A stretch of DNA of 64,000 bases from NCBI RefSeq assembly GCF_945957355.1, contig NZ_CAMFKM010000005.1, positions 124,001-188,000 of the forward strand. The letters are read 5' to 3'. The notes beneath the pieces were generated by a model. It worked only from the letters and a program-made list of their open reading frames with translations. It was not told the DNA's origin and made no database searches. Both the position numbers and the translations under genes were made by a program. Shown in pieces: positions 48,552 to 57,869 of the stretch (position 1 is its first letter; the number at the start of each line of letters is the position of its first letter). This DNA comes from an uncultured Reyranella sp. Its GTDB lineage: Bacteria > Pseudomonadota > Alphaproteobacteria > Reyranellales > Reyranellaceae.

Positions 48552-48923
48552 TCACACCACCTTCGGCGTGATCTTCACGACCTTGAAAGGCCGCTGGATG
48601 CCGTCATGCTCGGTGACGGACACGTATTCGCCGACCACGAACCTGTGGGTGTCGAAGCGGAAGATGGGCTCATCGTCGTCGTCGCCCGGCTTGTAGGAGA
48701 AGGCCCACTTGCCGTCGCGGCGGTGAATCAAATGGCCGGTCTCGTCGTCGGCCCCTTCCCAGAAGCGCCGCACGGTGCAGGCGGCCTTGTGCTTCGCCCA
48801 ACCTTCCGCCTGCAGGTGACCCTGCGCATCGAGCGGGGCGACGAATTCATAGCCATGGTTCGAGCTGCCGTTGGGAAACTCCGGCGTGCGGGCCAGTTCG
48901 AGGATGATTTTCTTGAGGGGCAT
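48552..48923 (-). CDS. Unknown 123-residue protein with FixK-type box
   Basis: I do not recognise this soluble protein. It has no signal or membrane segment, is rich in charged and aromatic residues, and contains NGSSNHGYEFVAPLDAQGHL, CTVRRFWEGADDETGHLIHR and a C-terminal beta-rich stretch (FVVGEYVSVTEHDGIQRPFK). An FNR/FixK-type box 51 bases upstream and the adjacent cbb3 oxidase genes place it in the low-oxygen regulon. AAGGAG precedes the ATG. It converges with the second autotransporter. Function is unknown. Confidence 0.8.
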   Translation of the reverse strand: MPLKKIILELARTPEFPNGSSNHGYEFVAPLDAQGHLQAEGWAKHKAACTVRRFWEGADDETGHLIHRRDGKWAFSYKPGDDDDEPIFRFDTHRFVVGEYVSVTEHDGIQRPFKVVKITPKVV

Positions 48924-48973
48924 GAGTTCTCCTTGGGCAATGACTCACTATGCCCGCCAGAATTCAACAGCCC

Positions 48974-48987
48974 ATGATCCAAATCAA
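48974..48987 (-). promoter_or_regulatory. FNR/FixK-type box upstream of unknown gene
   Basis: On the minus strand it reads TTGATTTGGATCAT, one base from the full TTGAT-N4-ATCAA palindrome. It is 51 bases upstream of the 123-residue protein and just past the end of the cco operon, so that gene probably has its own oxygen-controlled promoter. Confidence 0.7.
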
Positions 48988-48993
48988 TCCCGG

Positions 48994-49188
48994 CTATCGG
49001 CCTTCGGTGGCTTTCCGCTCGGCCTCGTCGAAGCTGGTCTTTATCATGAACCAGCAGAACAGGACCCCGAACAGCGACAGGCCGAGCCCGAAGGCCAGGA
49101 TGCCACCGTCCTTGGCGGCGCCTGCCATGAACAGCCCGACCAGGCCCATCAGCGCGGCCATGATTCCCATGATCCAGTAGGACATCAT
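48994..49188 (-). CDS. Small membrane protein at the end of the cco operon
   Basis: This 64-residue protein has two membrane helices (MMSYWIMGIMAALMGLVGLF and AFGLGLSLFGVLFCWFMIKT) and a charged C-terminus (DEAERKATEGR). I do not recognise it. Its start overlaps the ccoS stop by four bases (ATGA), which ties its translation to the cbb3 assembly genes. It may be an assembly or stability factor, by position only. Confidence 0.75.
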   Translation of the reverse strand: MMSYWIMGIMAALMGLVGLFMAGAAKDGGILAFGLGLSLFGVLFCWFMIKTSFDEAERKATEGR

Positions 49189-49340
49189 TTGCTCCTTGTG
49201 TCGTCGTCATCGAAAAGAATTCGGCCGGCGGCCCCGTCGGGATCGTCGTACTGGCCGTTGCGCAGGGCCCAGAGGAAGGCCGCGAGTGCGAGCAGGCCGA
49301 GAATCAGCGCCGCCGGCACCAGGACGAGCAGGCTGTCCAT
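49185..49340 (-). CDS. ccoS: cbb3 oxidase assembly protein CcoS
   Basis: This 51-residue protein is one membrane helix (SLLVLVPAALILGLLALAAF) followed by WALRNGQYDDPDGAAGRILF, the conserved CcoS motif with the D-D-P-x-G-x-A-x-R-I-L pattern, and an acidic DDDDT end. CcoS is needed to insert haem b and copper in CcoN. Its ATG shares one base with the ccoI stop (TGATG), and its end overlaps the next small gene. Confidence 0.93.
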   Translation of the reverse strand: MDSLLVLVPAALILGLLALAAFLWALRNGQYDDPDGAAGRILFDDDDTRSK

Positions 49341-51712
49341 CAGGACCTCCGGCCTTTCGGTCCGCCGGTGCCGAGACGCAGGGCGTTGCCGATCACCAGC
49401 AGGGAAGAAGAGGACATCGCCACGGCTGCGATCAGCGGCGTGACATTGCCCAGGATCGCGAGCGGTACCGCGCTGAGATTGTAGAGGAGCGCCAGGGCCA
49501 GGTTCTGGCGGACCAGCCGGTCGGCGCGGCGCGCCACGTCCAGGAATTCCGTTACAGGCCCAAGCGCGTCGCCTTGGAAGACCGCGTCGGCGGCGGATTG
49601 GGTGGCTTCGGCGGCCGTGGTCGGCGAAATGGAAGCGTGGGCAGCGGCGATCGCCGGCGCGTCGTTCAACCCGTCGCCCACCATCAGGACGCGTCTCCCC
49701 TGAGCGGCGAGCTCGGCGAGGCGCTGAGCCTTCTGCGCCGGTGTGACGCCGGACCGCCATTCGGCGATGCCGGCCGCCGCCGCCGCATCGGCCACCGCGG
49801 CCTGCCGGTCGCCGGACAGGACTTCGACGGCGAGGCCGCTGCGGCGCAGGGCGGCTACGGTCGTGGCCGCGTCCGGCCGCAGCCGGTCGGCGAAGGCGAA
49901 GCGCAGGGGCGGGCGGCCCGGCTGCGCAAGCCACAGTTCCGATCTTCCGTCGTCCGGCGGATCCATGACGCCGCAGAAGGACGCCGATCCGAGTCGCACG
50001 CCATCGCTCTCCAGCCCCGCGCCGGGATGTTCGATGACGCGCGCGGCCGGGCTCGCTTCCGGTATGGCCCTCGCGAGGGCGCGGGCCAGTGGATGGCGGG
50101 AGTTGAGCGCGAGCGAGGCGGCCAGCCGACAGACCTCGGGATCGTCCGGTGCTGCGACCAGCTCGGGTCGGCCGAGAGTGAGCGTGCCGGTCTTGTCGAA
50201 GACCACGTGATCGACCTGTGCCAGCCGCTCCAGCGCCGTCGGCGACAGGAGCAGCATGCCCGACCGCAGCAGCCGCGTGCTGGCCACGACCTGGACGACG
50301 GGCACCGCGAGCGCCAAGGCGCAGGGACAGGTGATGATCAGAACGGCCGTGGAAATCAGCAGCGCACGGTCCCAGGCGAGGCCACCCAGCAGGGTCCAGC
50401 CCAGGAAGGTCAGCAGGGCCGTCACATGCACCACGGGTGCGTAGGCGCGCGCGACCCGGTCGGCGATGGCCACGAAACGTGACCGTCCCCGTTCGGCGGC
50501 CTCGACCAGGCGCACGATCTCCGACAGCAGGGTATTGTCGCCCGCCGCCGTGACCTTCACACGCAGGACGGCGCCGAGATTGATCGTGCCGGCAAAAGCC
50601 TTGACGCCGGGAAAGGCCGGCAGCGGCAGGCTCTCCCCGGTCACCAGCGAAGCATCCAGGGAGGAGACGCCCTCGCTCACGATGCCGTCGGCGCCCAGCC
50701 GCTCGCCGGCGGCGACCAGCAGCACGTCGCCGGGTACGAGACTGTCGACACGGCGCGACAGGGTGCTGCCGTCGGCGGCGACCACCGTGGCGCTGCGGCT
50801 GGACAGCGCCAGCAAGGCATGTACCGCTTCCCGGGCGCGGCCGCGCGCGCGGCGGTCGAGATAGCGCCCGATCAGCAGGAAGAAGAGCAGGGTGATGGCC
50901 GAATCGAAATAGGCGTGCTGTTCGCCGACCCAGGCCTCGTGCAGGCTGACGACGCAGGCGAGCGTGACGCCGATGGAGATCGGCACGTCCATGTTGGTGC
51001 GCCCGGCGCGCAGTGCGTTCAGCGCCGAGCGGAAGAAGGGCCGTCCGGCATAGGCGACCGCCGGCAGGGCGATTGCCGCCGACAACCAGTGGAAAAGCGT
51101 GCGCGTGGCGTCGCCCATCGAGCCGTCATGGCCTGCCCAGACGGCGACGGAGAGCAGCATCACGTTGGCCGCCGCGAAGCCTGCCACGGCTAGGGCGCGC
51201 AACAGCTCGCGCGTTTCGCGATCGTCGCCGGCCGCGGCCGCAATGGTGTCGTAGGGCGCCAGCCGGAAGCCCAGGGCTGCGACCAGCCCGGCGTGTCCAT
51301 TGGCGTCGCCGGTCGATCCCTGCCATGCGAGTGACAGGCGCCGCGTGGAGAGATGGACGCGCGCGCGCGTGACCGTGGGATTGCGGGCCAGCAGGCTTTC
51401 GATCAGCCAGACGCAGGCGGCGCAATCGAGGCCGTCGATCAGCAGGTCCAGCGAGGCGCCCCCGCATCCGTCGGACCTGGCATAGGCGGTGAAGTCGATG
51501 TCGAGCGGTTCGGGCCGGTGCGCGCGCGTCTCTTCGAGCCGCCGGTAGAAGGCGCCGAGCCCGGCGGCGCCGATGATGGCGTGCGCGCTGGCGCAGCCCG
51601 GGCAACAGAAGAGCGTGTCCGATGCGCCTCGCAGCGTCTCGCCGCAATGCGCGCAGGTTCGCAGCCCCGCGGGAACGGAGACGCCGGGAGCGTAGAGGAC
51701 CGCGTCGGTCAC
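49340..51712 (-). CDS. ccoI: Copper-exporting P1B-type ATPase CcoI (FixI)
   Basis: This 790-residue pump has an N-terminal zinc-ribbon-like region (CAHCGETL and FCCPGCASAH), a heavy-metal-associated domain (LIDGLDCAACVWLIE), about eight membrane helices with the copper motif ITCPCALALAVP, phosphorylation motif FDKTGTLTLG, SRHPLARALA and the hinge MVGDGLNDAPAI. CcoI supplies copper for the CuB site of cbb3 oxidase. Start is GTG with a four-base overlap (GTGA) with the ccoH stop. Length is normal for the family. Confidence 0.96.
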   Translation of the reverse strand: MTDAVLYAPGVSVPAGLRTCAHCGETLRGASDTLFCCPGCASAHAIIGAAGLGAFYRRLEETRAHRPEPLDIDFTAYARSDGCGGASLDLLIDGLDCAACVWLIESLLARNPTVTRARVHLSTRRLSLAWQGSTGDANGHAGLVAALGFRLAPYDTIAAAAGDDRETRELLRALAVAGFAAANVMLLSVAVWAGHDGSMGDATRTLFHWLSAAIALPAVAYAGRPFFRSALNALRAGRTNMDVPISIGVTLACVVSLHEAWVGEQHAYFDSAITLLFFLLIGRYLDRRARGRAREAVHALLALSSRSATVVAADGSTLSRRVDSLVPGDVLLVAAGERLGADGIVSEGVSSLDASLVTGESLPLPAFPGVKAFAGTINLGAVLRVKVTAAGDNTLLSEIVRLVEAAERGRSRFVAIADRVARAYAPVVHVTALLTFLGWTLLGGLAWDRALLISTAVLIITCPCALALAVPVVQVVASTRLLRSGMLLLSPTALERLAQVDHVVFDKTGTLTLGRPELVAAPDDPEVCRLAASLALNSRHPLARALARAIPEASPAARVIEHPGAGLESDGVRLGSASFCGVMDPPDDGRSELWLAQPGRPPLRFAFADRLRPDAATTVAALRRSGLAVEVLSGDRQAAVADAAAAAGIAEWRSGVTPAQKAQRLAELAAQGRRVLMVGDGLNDAPAIAAAHASISPTTAAEATQSAADAVFQGDALGPVTEFLDVARRADRLVRQNLALALLYNLSAVPLAILGNVTPLIAAVAMSSSSLLVIGNALRLGTGGPKGRRS

Positions 51713-52185
51713 CTGAGGAACATCCGGCGCGTCTGCGCAAAGCGCTGCCCGCCCTGTTCGATGGAGATATCGACATCCCAGTTGCCGCGCGCGGGGAGGG
51801 CGATGTGGCCGACGTGGCGGCCGATATCGACGGCGGTCATCGCAACGCCCAGGACGCCGCCCTTTTCAGCCGGACGCACCAGCGCCACCGCGACCTGCGC
51901 GCCGGCGAGAGGCTGGCCGGCGCGATCGAACACGGCGATCTCCAACCTGTCGCTGCCGGGCTGCCAGGTGGGTTCGACCCGCCAGCCGAGTGCATCACGG
52001 GCCTGCTGCGCCGCGATGACCTCGTTGTAGTGCAGGCCCCGGTCGCGCGGCTTCGGTGTGTAGAGGCCGGAGAAGGACCCGACGGCCACCCCGATCATCG
52101 TTGCGTTGACCGCAAACACGATCGCGAAACCGGCAACGAAGAGCCAGGGAATGTGCCGGCTGCGCGCGAGATCGGTGGGAGTCAT
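51709..52185 (-). CDS. ccoH: cbb3 oxidase assembly protein CcoH (FixH)
   Basis: This 158-residue protein has one N-terminal membrane helix (IPWLFVAGFAIVFAVNATMI) and a periplasmic beta-rich FixH domain: LYTPKPRDRGLHYNEVIAAQ, LEIAVFDRAGQPLAGAQVAV and ALPARGNWDVDISIEQGGQR. FixH/CcoH helps assemble cbb3 oxidase. The ATG lies 10 bases after the ccoG stop with TGAGGACAGG as ribosome site. Confidence 0.93.
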   Translation of the reverse strand: MTPTDLARSRHIPWLFVAGFAIVFAVNATMIGVAVGSFSGLYTPKPRDRGLHYNEVIAAQQARDALGWRVEPTWQPGSDRLEIAVFDRAGQPLAGAQVAVALVRPAEKGGVLGVAMTAVDIGRHVGHIALPARGNWDVDISIEQGGQRFAQTRRMFLR

Positions 52186-52195
52186 GATCCTGTCC

Positions 52196-53668
52196 TCAGC
52201 GTCCCGGGCCGACGAAGACGGCATCGTGCGAGGCACGCCCGCCGCCCGCCTCGTCGCGCACGGTGAAGGTGATGGGTTTGGCACCCGACGGCGCGGCGGG
52301 CGCCGGCATCGTGACGAACACGCGGAAGGTGCCGACGGTGTCGGGCTGTACCGCCAGCGTCGTCGTCGGCCCGCTGCCCTCGACGTCGGCACCGACGAAG
52401 CCCAGCTGTGCCGATGGCAACCCCTCGATCTCGAGCCGCACATGCTGGGGCGCGCGGCGCTTGTTCAGCACCTTGACGGTATAGGAGTTGCGGATGTCGC
52501 CATTGGACAGGCGCACGAAGTTCGGGTTGCGGTCGCGCTGTACCGTCAGCTCGGTGTCGGCACGCAGGGCGAAGACCACCAGCATGACGGCGGCGACGAC
52601 GCTCAGCAGGCCGGCGTAGAGCAGGGTGCGCGGCCGGATGGGCCGCCACGGAACGGACGCCTTCCCGGTTTCCTTCGCCTGCTGGGCGGCGAGAGTGTCC
52701 CAGCGGATGAGGCCGGTCGGGCGCCCGACCTTGTCCATCGTCTGCGTGCAGGCGTCGATACACAGGCCGCAGCCGATGCACTCGATCTGCTGGCCGTCGC
52801 GGATGTCGATGCCCGTCGGGCAGACGGCGACGCAGAGATTGCAATCGATGCAGTCGCCGCGGCCGGCCCAGCTGTCGCCGGCCTTATGCTTGCCGCGCGG
52901 TTCGCCGCGCCACTTCTGGTAAGTGACGATGAGGCTCTGCTCGTCGAGCATGGCGGCCTGGAAGCGCGGCCACGGACACATGTAGGTGCAGACCTGCTCG
53001 CGCGCCCAGCCGGCCAGGACATAGGTCGTGGCGGTGAACAGGCCGATGAAGGCATAGACTTCCATCGATGCCTCGCCGCGGAATATCTTCACCAGCGTCG
53101 TGGGGGCATCGACATAGTAGAAGACCCAGGCGCCACCTGTGGCCGCGGCGATCATCAGCCATGCAGCGTGCTTCAGCGTCTTGCGGGCCGCCTTGCCGGC
53201 CGACATCGGCAGACGGTCCAGCCGCATGCGTTCGTTACGGTCGCCCTCGATCAGCCGCTCGACCCACATGAAGAGGTCCGTCCAGACGGTCTGCGGACAG
53301 GTGAATCCGCACCAGACGCGGCCGAACAGCGACGACGCGAAGAACAGCCCGAATGCACCCAGGATCAGGAAGCCCGTGACGAAGTAGACTTCCTGCGGCC
53401 AGATGACAATGTCGAAGAACCACCCGCGGCGATGGTCGAGATCGATCAGGATAGCTTGCGAGGGAGCGCCGGGTCCGCGATCCCAGCGCAGCCAGGGCAC
53501 GACATAGTAGAGGCCGAGAAGCAGGACCAGGGTGGCCCACTTGATGTGGCGCCACTTCCCGGAGACGGCGCGCGGATAGACCCGGGTCCGTGGCGCGTAC
53601 AGCGGCGGCGGCTCCGGCTCCGGCGGCCGCGGCGTGGCCCTGTCGGTCTTGCGAGCGGGGGAGACCAT
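52196..53668 (-). CDS. ccoG: cbb3 oxidase accessory ferredoxin CcoG (FixG)
   Basis: This 490-residue membrane protein has about five helices, two bacterial-ferredoxin 4Fe-4S motifs (CIDCNLCVAVCP and CIGCGLCIDAC), further Cys pairs (WCGFTCPQ, CTYMCPWPR) and a C-terminal periplasmic immunoglobulin-like domain (RNPNFVRLSNGDIRNSYTVK). CcoG is described as a copper(II) reductase that readies copper for CcoI and CcoN. It follows ccoP by 19 bases in the operon. Confidence 0.95.
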   Translation of the reverse strand: MVSPARKTDRATPRPPEPEPPPLYAPRTRVYPRAVSGKWRHIKWATLVLLLGLYYVVPWLRWDRGPGAPSQAILIDLDHRRGWFFDIVIWPQEVYFVTGFLILGAFGLFFASSLFGRVWCGFTCPQTVWTDLFMWVERLIEGDRNERMRLDRLPMSAGKAARKTLKHAAWLMIAAATGGAWVFYYVDAPTTLVKIFRGEASMEVYAFIGLFTATTYVLAGWAREQVCTYMCPWPRFQAAMLDEQSLIVTYQKWRGEPRGKHKAGDSWAGRGDCIDCNLCVAVCPTGIDIRDGQQIECIGCGLCIDACTQTMDKVGRPTGLIRWDTLAAQQAKETGKASVPWRPIRPRTLLYAGLLSVVAAVMLVVFALRADTELTVQRDRNPNFVRLSNGDIRNSYTVKVLNKRRAPQHVRLEIEGLPSAQLGFVGADVEGSGPTTTLAVQPDTVGTFRVFVTMPAPAAPSGAKPITFTVRDEAGGGRASHDAVFVGPGR

Positions 53669-53687
53669 CGTTCGACCTGCATCACAC

Positions 53688-54548
53688 CTAGCGACCGCCG
53701 CCCAGCGAGTGGACGTAGACGGCCAGCATCTTCATGGTCGCCTCGTCGAGGCGGCCACTCCACGCCGGCATGCTGCCGTTGCGGGCATAGAAGATGGAGC
53801 GGTAGATCGCGTCACGGCTGCCGCCGTAGAGCCAGATGCCGTCGGAGAGATTGGGCGCGCCCAGCTCTTGGTCGCCTTTCCCGCCTGCCTTGTGACAGAC
53901 GACGCACTGCTCCTCGAAGATCTTGGCGCCTTCCGGCGTCGCCTTCGCCTTGCCGGACAGGCTGAGCACGTAGTCGGTCACGGCGGCCACCTGGGCGCCC
54001 GTCAGCAGCCCGTCGGCGCCGAAGCGCGGCATCATCGACTGGCGGGACTTGTCGTCGCTGTTGCGAATGCCGTGTTCGATGGTGGCGTAGATCTGGTCGA
54101 TGCTGCCGCCCCAGATCCAGTCGTCGTCCACCAGGTTGGGGAAGCCGGTGCTGCCGCCGCCGCCGGCGCCATGGCACTGCATGCAGTTGGTCTGGAAGGC
54201 CGAACGGCCGCCGGCCATGGCGAAGTTGAAGAGTTCCGGATCCTTGCGGATGTCGGCCAGCGACGCGGCGCGGATGCGGTCGACGAAGCCTGCGCGCTCC
54301 TTCGCCTGTGCGCTGAGCTCCTGGCGCAGTTCCGCGCGGCTGGAGTAGCCCAGCAGCCCGTCAGTATGGCCGCCGAGCCACGGCCAGGCTGGGTACAGGG
54401 CGCAGTAGACGAGGGCGAAGGCGATGCAGGCGTAGAAGGTATAGACCCACCATGTCGGCAGCGGGGTGTTCAGTTCCTTGATGCCGTCCCACTCGTGGCC
54501 GGTCGTGTTCTCGCCCGACAGTGTGTCTTTCTCGATCTTGGTTGGCAT
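53688..54548 (-). CDS. ccoP: cbb3 oxidase dihaem subunit CcoP (FixP)
   Basis: This 286-residue subunit has one membrane helix (TWWVYTFYACIAFALVYCAL) and two c-type haem sites, C122-M-Q-C125-H126 and C215-V-V-C218-H219, with methionine ligands in SMMPRFG and NGSMPAWSG. It passes electrons from soluble cytochromes to CcoO and CcoN. The N-terminal HEWDGIKELNTPLPTWW motif is typical. AAGGA precedes the ATG. Confidence 0.96.
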   Translation of the reverse strand: MPTKIEKDTLSGENTTGHEWDGIKELNTPLPTWWVYTFYACIAFALVYCALYPAWPWLGGHTDGLLGYSSRAELRQELSAQAKERAGFVDRIRAASLADIRKDPELFNFAMAGGRSAFQTNCMQCHGAGGGGSTGFPNLVDDDWIWGGSIDQIYATIEHGIRNSDDKSRQSMMPRFGADGLLTGAQVAAVTDYVLSLSGKAKATPEGAKIFEEQCVVCHKAGGKGDQELGAPNLSDGIWLYGGSRDAIYRSIFYARNGSMPAWSGRLDEATMKMLAVYVHSLGGGR

Positions 54549-54558
54549 GGCCAGTCCT

Positions 54559-54711
54559 TCAGCGGTCGTCGTCGAGGGGGATCCGGGCGTCTTTCTCGAA
54601 GCGCTTCCGGTTGCGCGGCCGCAGGGCCCAGAAGGCGATCAGGAGAAAGATGATGACGGCCCAGACCGTCCAGAAAGAGGCGAGGAGTTCGTGCAGACTT
54701 TCGAGGGTCAT
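54559..54711 (-). CDS. ccoQ: cbb3 oxidase small subunit CcoQ (FixQ)
   Basis: This 50-residue protein has one helix (FWTVWAVIIFLLIAFWALRP) followed by RNRKRFEKDARIPLDDD, the CcoQ C-terminal motif. CcoQ stabilises the oxidase. GAGGAG lies before the ATG. Its place between ccoO and ccoP is the normal order. Confidence 0.92.
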   Translation of the reverse strand: MTLESLHELLASFWTVWAVIIFLLIAFWALRPRNRKRFEKDARIPLDDDR

Positions 54712-54724
54712 GGCGGGCTCCTCT

Positions 54725-55450
54725 CTATTGCTTGAGCCGGTCGGGCGGGATGTCGCCGAACTGCACCAGCGTGCCGAGCATCTGCAGGTATGCGACCAGC
54801 GCATCCATCTCGGTGATCGTGCTCGTCTCGCCGTTGAACTTGGCGACGGGCGCACGGGGATAGCGCTTCTGCATGGCCGTCGGGTCGCGGTCCGGATCGA
54901 CCTGCGCCTCGAGATCGGCGCGCGCATTGGCAATCATCTCGTCGGTGTAGGGCGTGCCGACGCTGCGCAGCGTGCGGAGATGCTGGGCGATGTCGGCATA
55001 GTCGAGCGGGCGGTTCGCCAGGAACGGATAGGCGGGCATCACGCTTTCGGGCACGACGGCGCGCGGCGAAGCCAGATGGGCGACGTGCCAGTCGTTCGAG
55101 TAGCGGCCGCCGACGCGCGCGAGATCCGGTCCCGTGCGCTTGGATCCCCACTGGAAGGGCTTGTCGTACATGCTCTCGGCCGCGAGGCTGTAGTGGCCGT
55201 AGCGCTCGACCTCGTCCTTGAAGGGCCGGATCTGCTGGCTGTGGCAGAGGTAGCAGCCTTCACGGATGTAGATGTTGCGGCCCATCAGCTCGAGCGGCGT
55301 ATAGGGGCGCACGCCGTCGATGCGTTCGATCGTCGTTTCGACGGTGAACAGCGGGATGATCTGGACCAGACCGCCGATCGATACCGTGATCAGCGTGAGG
55401 ACCAGCATGAGGATGGCGTTCTTTTCGATCGTCTCGTGGCGGATAGACAT
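54725..55450 (-). CDS. ccoO: cbb3 oxidase monohaem subunit CcoO (FixO)
   Basis: This 241-residue subunit has an N-terminal helix ([20 protein letters not shown]) and one haem c site C66-Y-L-C69-H70 in [15 protein letters not shown], with methionine ligand likely in [10 protein letters not shown]. It connects CcoP to CcoN. AAGGAG precedes the ATG. Length and the [18 protein letters not shown] motif are standard. Confidence 0.96.
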   Translation of the reverse strand: MSIRHETIEKNAILMLVLTLITVSIGGLVQIIPLFTVETTIERIDGVRPYTPLELMGRNIYIREGCYLCHSQQIRPFKDEVERYGHYSLAAESMYDKPFQWGSKRTGPDLARVGGRYSNDWHVAHLASPRAVVPESVMPAYPFLANRPLDYADIAQHLRTLRSVGTPYTDEMIANARADLEAQVDPDRDPTAMQKRYPRAPVAKFNGETSTITEMDALVAYLQMLGTLVQFGDIPPDRLKQ

Positions 55451-55460
55451 TGGACGCTCC

Positions 55461-56924
55461 TTACGCCGCGAGTGCCGGTTGGGTCTGGGTGGCGAGTGTC
55501 TCCGTCTCGGTGCGGATGGTTCGCCACATGTTGTAGGCCATGATCAGCCCGCCGCTCAGGAAGCAGACGCCACCCAGCAGACGGATCAGGTAGAAGGGAT
55601 GCATGGCGGCGACGGTCTCGACGAACGAGTACTGGAGGAACCCGAGCTCGTCGTAGGCGCGCCACATCAGGCCCTGCATGATGCCGCTCACCCACATCGC
55701 CGTGATGTAGAGCACGATGCCGATGGTCGCGATCCAGTAGTGCCAGCTGATCAGGCGCGTGGACCACATGGCCGGCCGGTTCCACATCTTCGGGACCAGG
55801 TAGTAGAGCGTGCCGAACACGATGAAGGCGACCCAGCCGAGCGCGCCGGAATGCACGTGTCCGATCGTCCAGTCGGTGTAGTGGCTGAGCGAGTTGACGG
55901 CCTTGATGGACATGACCGGCCCTTCGAAGGTCGCCATGCCGTAGAAGCCGACGGCGGTCACGGAGAAGCGCAGGCCCGGATCGGTGCGGAGCTTGTCCCA
56001 AGCGCCCGAGAGCGTCATCAGACCGTTGATCATGCCGCCCCAGCTCGGCATCCAGAGCATCACCGAGAAGGCCATTCCCAAGGTCTGGGCCCAGTCGGGC
56101 AGGGACGTGTAGTGGAGATGGTGCGGGCCGGCCCAGATGTACAGGAACACCAGCGACCAGAAGTGAATGATCGACAGCCGATAGGAGTAGACTGGCCGGT
56201 TCGCCGCCTTCGGGATGTAGTAGTACATCATGCCGAGGAAGGCCGCAGTCAGGAAGAAGCCGACGGCGTTGTGACCATACCACCACTGGATCATCGCATC
56301 CTGCACGCCCGACCAGGCGCCGTAGCTCTTGGTCCCGGTGATCGAGACCGGCAGCGCGAGGTTGTTGACGATGTGGAGCATCGCAATGGTGATGATGAAC
56401 GCCAGATAGAACCAGTTGGCGACGTAGATGTGCGGCTCCTCGCGCTTCAGCACCGTGCCGAGGTAGGCGATCAGGTAGGCCACCCACACGATCGTGAGCC
56501 ACAGGTCGACGAACCATTCGGGCTCGGCGTACTCCTTGCTCTGCGTGATGCCGAACAGGTAGCCGAGCGCCGCGGCGACGATGAAGAACTGGTAGCCCAG
56601 CAGCACGAACCAGCCGAGCGCCTCGCCGCCGAACAGCCGGGCGCGGCAGGTTCTCTGCACGACGTGGAAGGCCGTGCCGATCAGCGCGGTGCCGCCGAAG
56701 GCGAAGATGGCGGCGGATGTGTGCAGCGGCCGAAGGCGGCCGAATGTCAGGTACGGGCTGTCGAAGCTGAGCTGCGGCCACACGAGCTGGGCTGCGATGA
56801 CGACGCCGACCAGGAAGGCCGCTATGCCCCAGAACATGGTCAGCACGGCGGCCGCGCGGATCACGTCCTCTACATAACGCGGCGCCGGACGCTGGTCGGC
56901 TGTCAATACGGCTTGGCTCGACAT
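55461..56924 (-). CDS. ccoN: cbb3 oxidase catalytic subunit CcoN (FixN)
   Basis: This 487-residue haem-copper oxidase subunit has 12 or more helices. Ligands visible are His68 in [14 protein letters not shown] (low-spin haem), the CuB histidines in [11 protein letters not shown] and GPHHLHYTS, and [10 protein letters not shown]. It reduces O2 to water at very low oxygen and pumps protons. The ATG at 56924 has GGGGAG five bases upstream; a GTG at 56930 falls inside that site and was rejected. An FNR/FixK box lies 54 bases upstream. Confidence 0.97.
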   Translation of the reverse strand: MSSQAVLTADQRPAPRYVEDVIRAAAVLTMFWGIAAFLVGVVIAAQLVWPQLSFDSPYLTFGRLRPLHTSAAIFAFGGTALIGTAFHVVQRTCRARLFGGEALGWFVLLGYQFFIVAAALGYLFGITQSKEYAEPEWFVDLWLTIVWVAYLIAYLGTVLKREEPHIYVANWFYLAFIITIAMLHIVNNLALPVSITGTKSYGAWSGVQDAMIQWWYGHNAVGFFLTAAFLGMMYYYIPKAANRPVYSYRLSIIHFWSLVFLYIWAGPHHLHYTSLPDWAQTLGMAFSVMLWMPSWGGMINGLMTLSGAWDKLRTDPGLRFSVTAVGFYGMATFEGPVMSIKAVNSLSHYTDWTIGHVHSGALGWVAFIVFGTLYYLVPKMWNRPAMWSTRLISWHYWIATIGIVLYITAMWVSGIMQGLMWRAYDELGFLQYSFVETVAAMHPFYLIRLLGGVCFLSGGLIMAYNMWRTIRTETETLATQTQPALAA

Positions 56925-56977
56925 GCTCACTCCCCGAATGGTCGCGGGGACCCTAGGAGGTGGCGCACGTTGAGCCC

Positions 56978-56991
56978 TTGATTTGGGTCAA
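56978..56991. promoter_or_regulatory. FNR/FixK-type box between ccoN and the DUF2189 gene
   Basis: TTGATTTGGGTCAA is a full match to TTGAT-N4-GTCAA. It is 54 bases from the ccoN start and 58 bases from the DUF2189 start, so one site could serve both divergent promoters. Confidence 0.9.
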
Positions 56992-57048
56992 GGCTGCTGC
57001 GACGAATGGCGGATCACAATGCCGCATGCAAACCGACTGTGAGGCACG

Positions 57049-57846
57049 ATGAGCGAGACCATTGCGGTGTTTCCGACGCCCCGGCCACTCATCCGGCGTG
57101 TTCCCGTCGATCGTCCGTGGACCTGGCTGGCTGCTGGGTGGCGCGACATTGTGGCCGCACCTGGCACAAGCCTCGCCTATGGCGTCGTGCCGGTGGCGGC
57201 GGGATGGCTGGCCATCGTGCTGATGCTTCGGTTCGATCTGCCGTACCTGGTGTTGCCGCTCAGCGCGGGCTTCTTCTATGTCGGCCCCTTCATCGCCACC
57301 GGCCTGTACGAGATCAGCCGCCGTCTCGAGGCCGGAAAGCCCGTCGATGGCATATCCACCCTGATGGCATGGCGTCGCAATCCCGAGCAGATCGCGCTGA
57401 TGGGGGTGCTTCTCCTGCTCTTCCATCTGGCCTGGATGAGATTGGCGCAGCTTCTCTTCGCTCTCTTCGAATTTCGCACCATCCCCTCCTGGGACCGCTT
57501 TCTCGACCTCGTCTGGACGACTTCGAAGAGCCTCCCGTTCATGGCGCTGGGAATCGGCCTGGGTGCATTTTTGGCGGCGATTGCCTTCGCGATCGGCGCT
57601 TTCTCCATTCCCTATCTGCTCGACCGGCGGAACTCGAACATGTTCGAGGCGATCGCGACCTCGGTAGCCGCGACCCGCCTCAACCTACGTCCCATGTTGC
57701 TGTGGGCCGGCCTGATCGTGTTCCTCACCGGCCTCGGTATGATTCTGGGATTGCTGGGGCTGGTGGTGACCCTGCCGCTGGTCGCGCATGCCACGTGGCA
57801 TGCTTACCGTGACGTCATCCGTTTCGAGCCGGAGCCTGCGGCGTGA
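57049..57846 (+). CDS. DUF2189 membrane protein
   Basis: This 265-residue protein has about six membrane segments and matches DUF2189 (DRPWTWLAAGWRDIVAAPGT, SAGFFYVGPFIATGLYEISR, IGAFSIPYLLDRRNSNMFEA). The family is uncharacterised and is frequent beside cbb3 oxidase genes in alphaproteobacteria. It shares the FixK-type box with ccoN, so it is probably made at low oxygen. A GAGG ribosome site precedes the ATG. Confidence 0.85.
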   Translation: MSETIAVFPTPRPLIRRVPVDRPWTWLAAGWRDIVAAPGTSLAYGVVPVAAGWLAIVLMLRFDLPYLVLPLSAGFFYVGPFIATGLYEISRRLEAGKPVDGISTLMAWRRNPEQIALMGVLLLLFHLAWMRLAQLLFALFEFRTIPSWDRFLDLVWTTSKSLPFMALGIGLGAFLAAIAFAIGAFSIPYLLDRRNSNMFEAIATSVAATRLNLRPMLLWAGLIVFLTGLGMILGLLGLVVTLPLVAHATWHAYRDVIRFEPEPAA

Positions 57847-57869
57847 TGCTGAAGTGCGGCAGGGTGGGC

